From: DATARH01 sp963778385
Lineage (GTDB): Bacteria > Pseudomonadota > Alphaproteobacteria > ATCC43930 > CGMCC-115725
Length of the DNA: 64,000 nucleotides
Direction of reading: 5' to 3'
NCBI GenBank assembly: GCA_963778385.1
Contig: CAVZUA010000009.1
Coordinates: 1 to 64,000, forward strand
A program made the position numbers and the translations under genes. Of the stretch, positions 61,901 to 64,000 are shown in pieces (position 1 is the first letter of the stretch; each line of letters starts with the position of its first letter). The notes below the pieces were generated by a model, which saw nothing but the letters and a program-made list of their open reading frames with translations, searched no databases and had not been told where the DNA came from.

Positions 61901-63183
61901 AAAGATTGGGGCTGATCGCGGCGCTTGCCGGTGCCTTGTTTATCCTGCCGCTGCGGCAGGATGTCGACGCGGCGTCGACCGGCAACACCGCCGAAACTTA
62001 TAAAGAGCTCAACCTGTTCGGCGACGTGTTCGAAAAGGTGCGCAGCGATTACGTCGACGAGGTCAGCGACGACTCGCTGATCGAAGGCGCGATCAACGGC
62101 ATGCTAACCTCGCTCGACGCCCACTCGAACTATCTGAACGCGAAGAATTTCACCGACATGAAGGTCCAGACCCGCGGCGAATTCGGCGGGCTCGGGATCG
62201 AGGTGTCGATGGAGAACGGGCTCATCAAGGTGGTGTCGCCGATCGACGATACCCCGGCCGCGCGCGCCGGGCTGAAGCCGGGCGATCTGATCACCCATCT
62301 CGACGGCAACCCGGTGCAGGGCATGACCTTGCCTGAGGCGGTGGAAAAGATGCGCGGCCCGGTCAACAGCGACGTGACGCTGAAAATCCGCCGCACCGGC
62401 AAGGACCCGTTCGACGTCAAGCTGACGCGCGCAACGATCAAGATCCAGTCGGTGCGCTCGCATCTCGAAGGCAGCAATATCGGCTATATCCGCATCACCA
62501 GCTTTAACGAACAGACCGATGTCGGGCTCGAAAACGCGATGAAGAGCCTGAAGCAGCAGGCCGGCAACAAGCTCGCTGGCCTCGTCCTCGACCTGCGCAA
62601 TAATCCCGGTGGCCTGCTCGACCAGGCGGTGGCGGTGTCGGACGCATTTATCGACAAGGGCGAGATCGTCTCGACCCGCGGTCGGCGCTCCGACGACGCG
62701 CAGCGCTACAACGCGCATTCCGGCGATATCTCCGGCGGCTTGCCGATGGTGGTGCTGATCAATGGCGGCTCCGCCTCGGCGTCCGAGATCGTGTCGGGTG
62801 CGCTGCAGGACCACCACCGCGCGATTCTGCTCGGCACGCGCTCCTTCGGAAAAGGCTCGGTGCAGACCATCATCCCGCTGCCCGGGCACGGCGCGATGCG
62901 GCTGACCACGGCGCGCTACTACACGCCGTCCGGCCGCTCGATTCAGGCCAAGGGCATCGACCCCGACATCATCGTCGAGGCCGCCAAGATCGAGCATCCC
63001 GCCGGCGACGCCAGCGCCGTCGCCAAGAAATCGGAGGAAGGCAAGGAAGATGCCGAGAACCCGGGCGACCAGGCGACGGTCGATCCGAGCGTGATCGGCA
63101 CGGCCGACGATTATCAGCTCTCCCGCGCGGTTGACATGCTCCGCGGGATCGCGCTGTTCAGCGGCCCCCGGGCTGAGAACTGA
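61897..63183 (+). CDS. ctpA: Carboxyl-terminal processing protease (S41 family)
   Basis: 428 aa, exported (MKRLGLIAALAGALFILPL then a signal cleavage region). A PDZ domain (about 90-170: GEFGGLGIEVSMENGLIKVV, DDTPAARAGLKPGDLITHLD) is followed by the protease core with catalytic Ser in LINGGSASASEIVSGAL and Lys in GTRSFGKGSVQTIIPL. The C-terminal tail is lysine/glutamate-rich. It trims periplasmic proteins and, with the EnvC-like neighbour, probably helps control peptidoglycan turnover. Confidence 0.95.
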   Translation: MKRLGLIAALAGALFILPLRQDVDAASTGNTAETYKELNLFGDVFEKVRSDYVDEVSDDSLIEGAINGMLTSLDAHSNYLNAKNFTDMKVQTRGEFGGLGIEVSMENGLIKVVSPIDDTPAARAGLKPGDLITHLDGNPVQGMTLPEAVEKMRGPVNSDVTLKIRRTGKDPFDVKLTRATIKIQSVRSHLEGSNIGYIRITSFNEQTDVGLENAMKSLKQQAGNKLAGLVLDLRNNPGGLLDQAVAVSDAFIDKGEIVSTRGRRSDDAQRYNAHSGDISGGLPMVVLINGGSASASEIVSGALQDHHRAILLGTRSFGKGSVQTIIPLPGHGAMRLTTARYYTPSGRSIQAKGIDPDIIVEAAKIEHPAGDASAVAKKSEEGKEDAENPGDQATVDPSVIGTADDYQLSRAVDMLRGIALFSGPRAEN

Positions 63184-63209
63184 CGCGCCGAAAACTGAGG
63201 CCGGCGCGT

Positions 63210-63689
63210 TTGAGCAAGGATAACCACGCCCGCTACCGACCTTGCGTCGGCATCATGCTGCTCAATGGCGACCGCGAGGTGTGGGTCGGCCGCCGCGTCG
63301 ACATGCCGGCGGGCTGGTTGGCTTGGCAGATGCCGCAAGGCGGCATCGACGGCGACGAAACTCCGATGCAGGCGGCATTGCGCGAGCTCTACGAGGAAAC
63401 CGGCACCGACAAGGCCGAGATCGTCGCCGAAAGCCGGGATTGGCTTTGTTACGACCTCCCGGACGAGATTCGCACCGGCTGGCGCCGCAAATATCGCGGA
63501 CAGCGGCAGAAATGGTTCTTGATGCGGTTCATCGGCGAGGATTCGGATATCGACCTCGGCCGTCATGAGGCCGAGTTCGACGCCTGGAAATGGGTCGCGC
63601 CATCCGAGCTTCCCGGCCTGATCGTCGATTTCAAGCGCCCGGTCTACGAGGCACTGCTCAAGGAGTTCCGCGAGCAGTTGGGGCTATGA
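63210..63689 (+). CDS. rppH: RNA pyrophosphohydrolase (Nudix)
   Basis: 159 aa, start at a TTG 26 nt after ctpA. RYRPCVGIMLLNGDREVWVG, DMPAGWLAWQMPQGGIDGDE, the Nudix box GGIDGDETPMQAALRELYEE then TG, and RRKYRGQRQKWFLMRF match RppH/NudH. It removes 5' pyrophosphate from mRNA to trigger decay. The ctpA-rppH order is common in alphaproteobacteria. Confidence 0.95.
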   Translation: MSKDNHARYRPCVGIMLLNGDREVWVGRRVDMPAGWLAWQMPQGGIDGDETPMQAALRELYEETGTDKAEIVAESRDWLCYDLPDEIRTGWRRKYRGQRQKWFLMRFIGEDSDIDLGRHEAEFDAWKWVAPSELPGLIVDFKRPVYEALLKEFREQLGL

Positions 63690-63762
63690 TATCGGCCTCT
63701 CCAAGCGCTGGCACCCGACCGTGCGTCCTTCGAGACAGTCGCTTAGACTAGCGCCCATCATC

Positions 63763-63905
63763 GTCATTCCGGGGCGGCCCGCAGGGCCGAACCCGGAACC
63801 CATGAACACGGGCTTGTCCGGTGGGCCGGCGGCGTCGGGACGCCCTTTTCGAGGTCCCGTGTGCATGGGTTCCGGGTTCATCGCTGCGCAATGCCCCGGA
63901 ATGAC
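63763..63905. repeat. Long interspersed inverted repeat at the right end
   Basis: Outer arms gtcattccggggc / gccccggaatgac and inner arms gaacccggaacccatg / catgggttccgggttc enclose about 60 nt. Just to its left, 63721-63736 repeats half of the arm found at 24466-24481 (gtgcgtccttcgagac), so fragments of two repeat families are joined here. No gene is present between rppH and 63936. Confidence 0.75.
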
Positions 63906-63936
63906 GCGCAAAAAATCCCAGACGACGGTTGCACCG

Positions 63937-64000
63937 CTATCCCGGCAACCGCGCCACCGCTGCCTCGATGTCGGCGCGGCTCGGCATCGCTGTTTGCGCG
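63937..64000 (-). CDS. C-terminal end of an unidentified protein, cut by the window edge
   Basis: A minus-strand frame open to the window edge reads AQTAMPSRADIEAAVARLPG and stops at a TAG (63937-63939). Its composition suits a real protein C-terminus, but 20 residues are too few to name a family. Confidence 0.4.
   Translation of the reverse strand, partial: AQTAMPSRADIEAAVARLPG

Overview
The window is high-GC, densely coding DNA from an alphaproteobacterium, most likely Rhodospirillales or Hyphomicrobiales. The evidence is the housekeeping order rplU-rpmA-obgE-proB-proA-nadD/rsfS-rlmH-gpmI-envC-ctpA-rppH, the order phoR-pstSCAB-phoU-phoB, and several families of short inverted repeats of the kind common in soil alphaproteobacteria. 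Order-level placement is inference. No rRNA, tRNA or CRISPR array was seen.

Layout. (1) 1-8.0 kb: surface polysaccharide sugar supply, with hldE (ADP-heptose), manC and manB (GDP-mannose), convergent rmlD-rmlA (dTDP-rhamnose; rmlB and rmlC are not here) and a secreted GH99-like glycosidase. (2) 8.0-10.7 kb: a decayed, partly AT-rich island with a carbamoyltransferase remnant, an IS5-family transposase fragment joined directly to it, a short second copy of the hldE 3' end, and two accessory genes (one DUF5681). (3) 10.8-24.5 kb: acyl-CoA and aromatic catabolism genes followed by a branched-chain-amino-acid-type ABC transporter (binding protein, livH, livM, livG, livF). (4) 24.6-29.8 kb: an IPNS-like dioxygenase overlapping lepA, a Phd/PIN toxin-antitoxin pair and a berberine-bridge-type flavoprotein. 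(5) 30.0-36.7 kb: a soluble histidine kinase with eight tandem GAF domains, then a receiver protein and a receiver-adenylate cyclase. (6) 36.8-41.8 kb: a periplasmic binding protein, two SDR enzymes around a VapBC pair, a PfkB sugar kinase and a stand-alone receiver. (7) 41.9-51.0 kb: the phosphate regulon with maeB upstream. (8) 51.1-52.7 kb: a methyltransferase divergent from a PIN/RHH toxin-antitoxin pair. (9) 52.8-63.7 kb: the housekeeping block, then repeat-rich DNA and the end of a further gene.

Two themes stand out. First, functional oddities: the eight-GAF kinase with its two-receiver output, an in-frame NadD-RsfS fusion, and ATC where ATG is expected for two successive genes. Second, many small indels: hldE, rmlD, an acyl-CoA dehydrogenase, a DadA-like oxidase, livM, an SDR and rlmH each carry one apparent frameshift, and gpmI carries about eight, while reading frames and active sites on both sides are intact. 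Consensus sequencing error is the simplest explanation, and the true genes may be whole. Reading only this sequence I cannot exclude real mutation.
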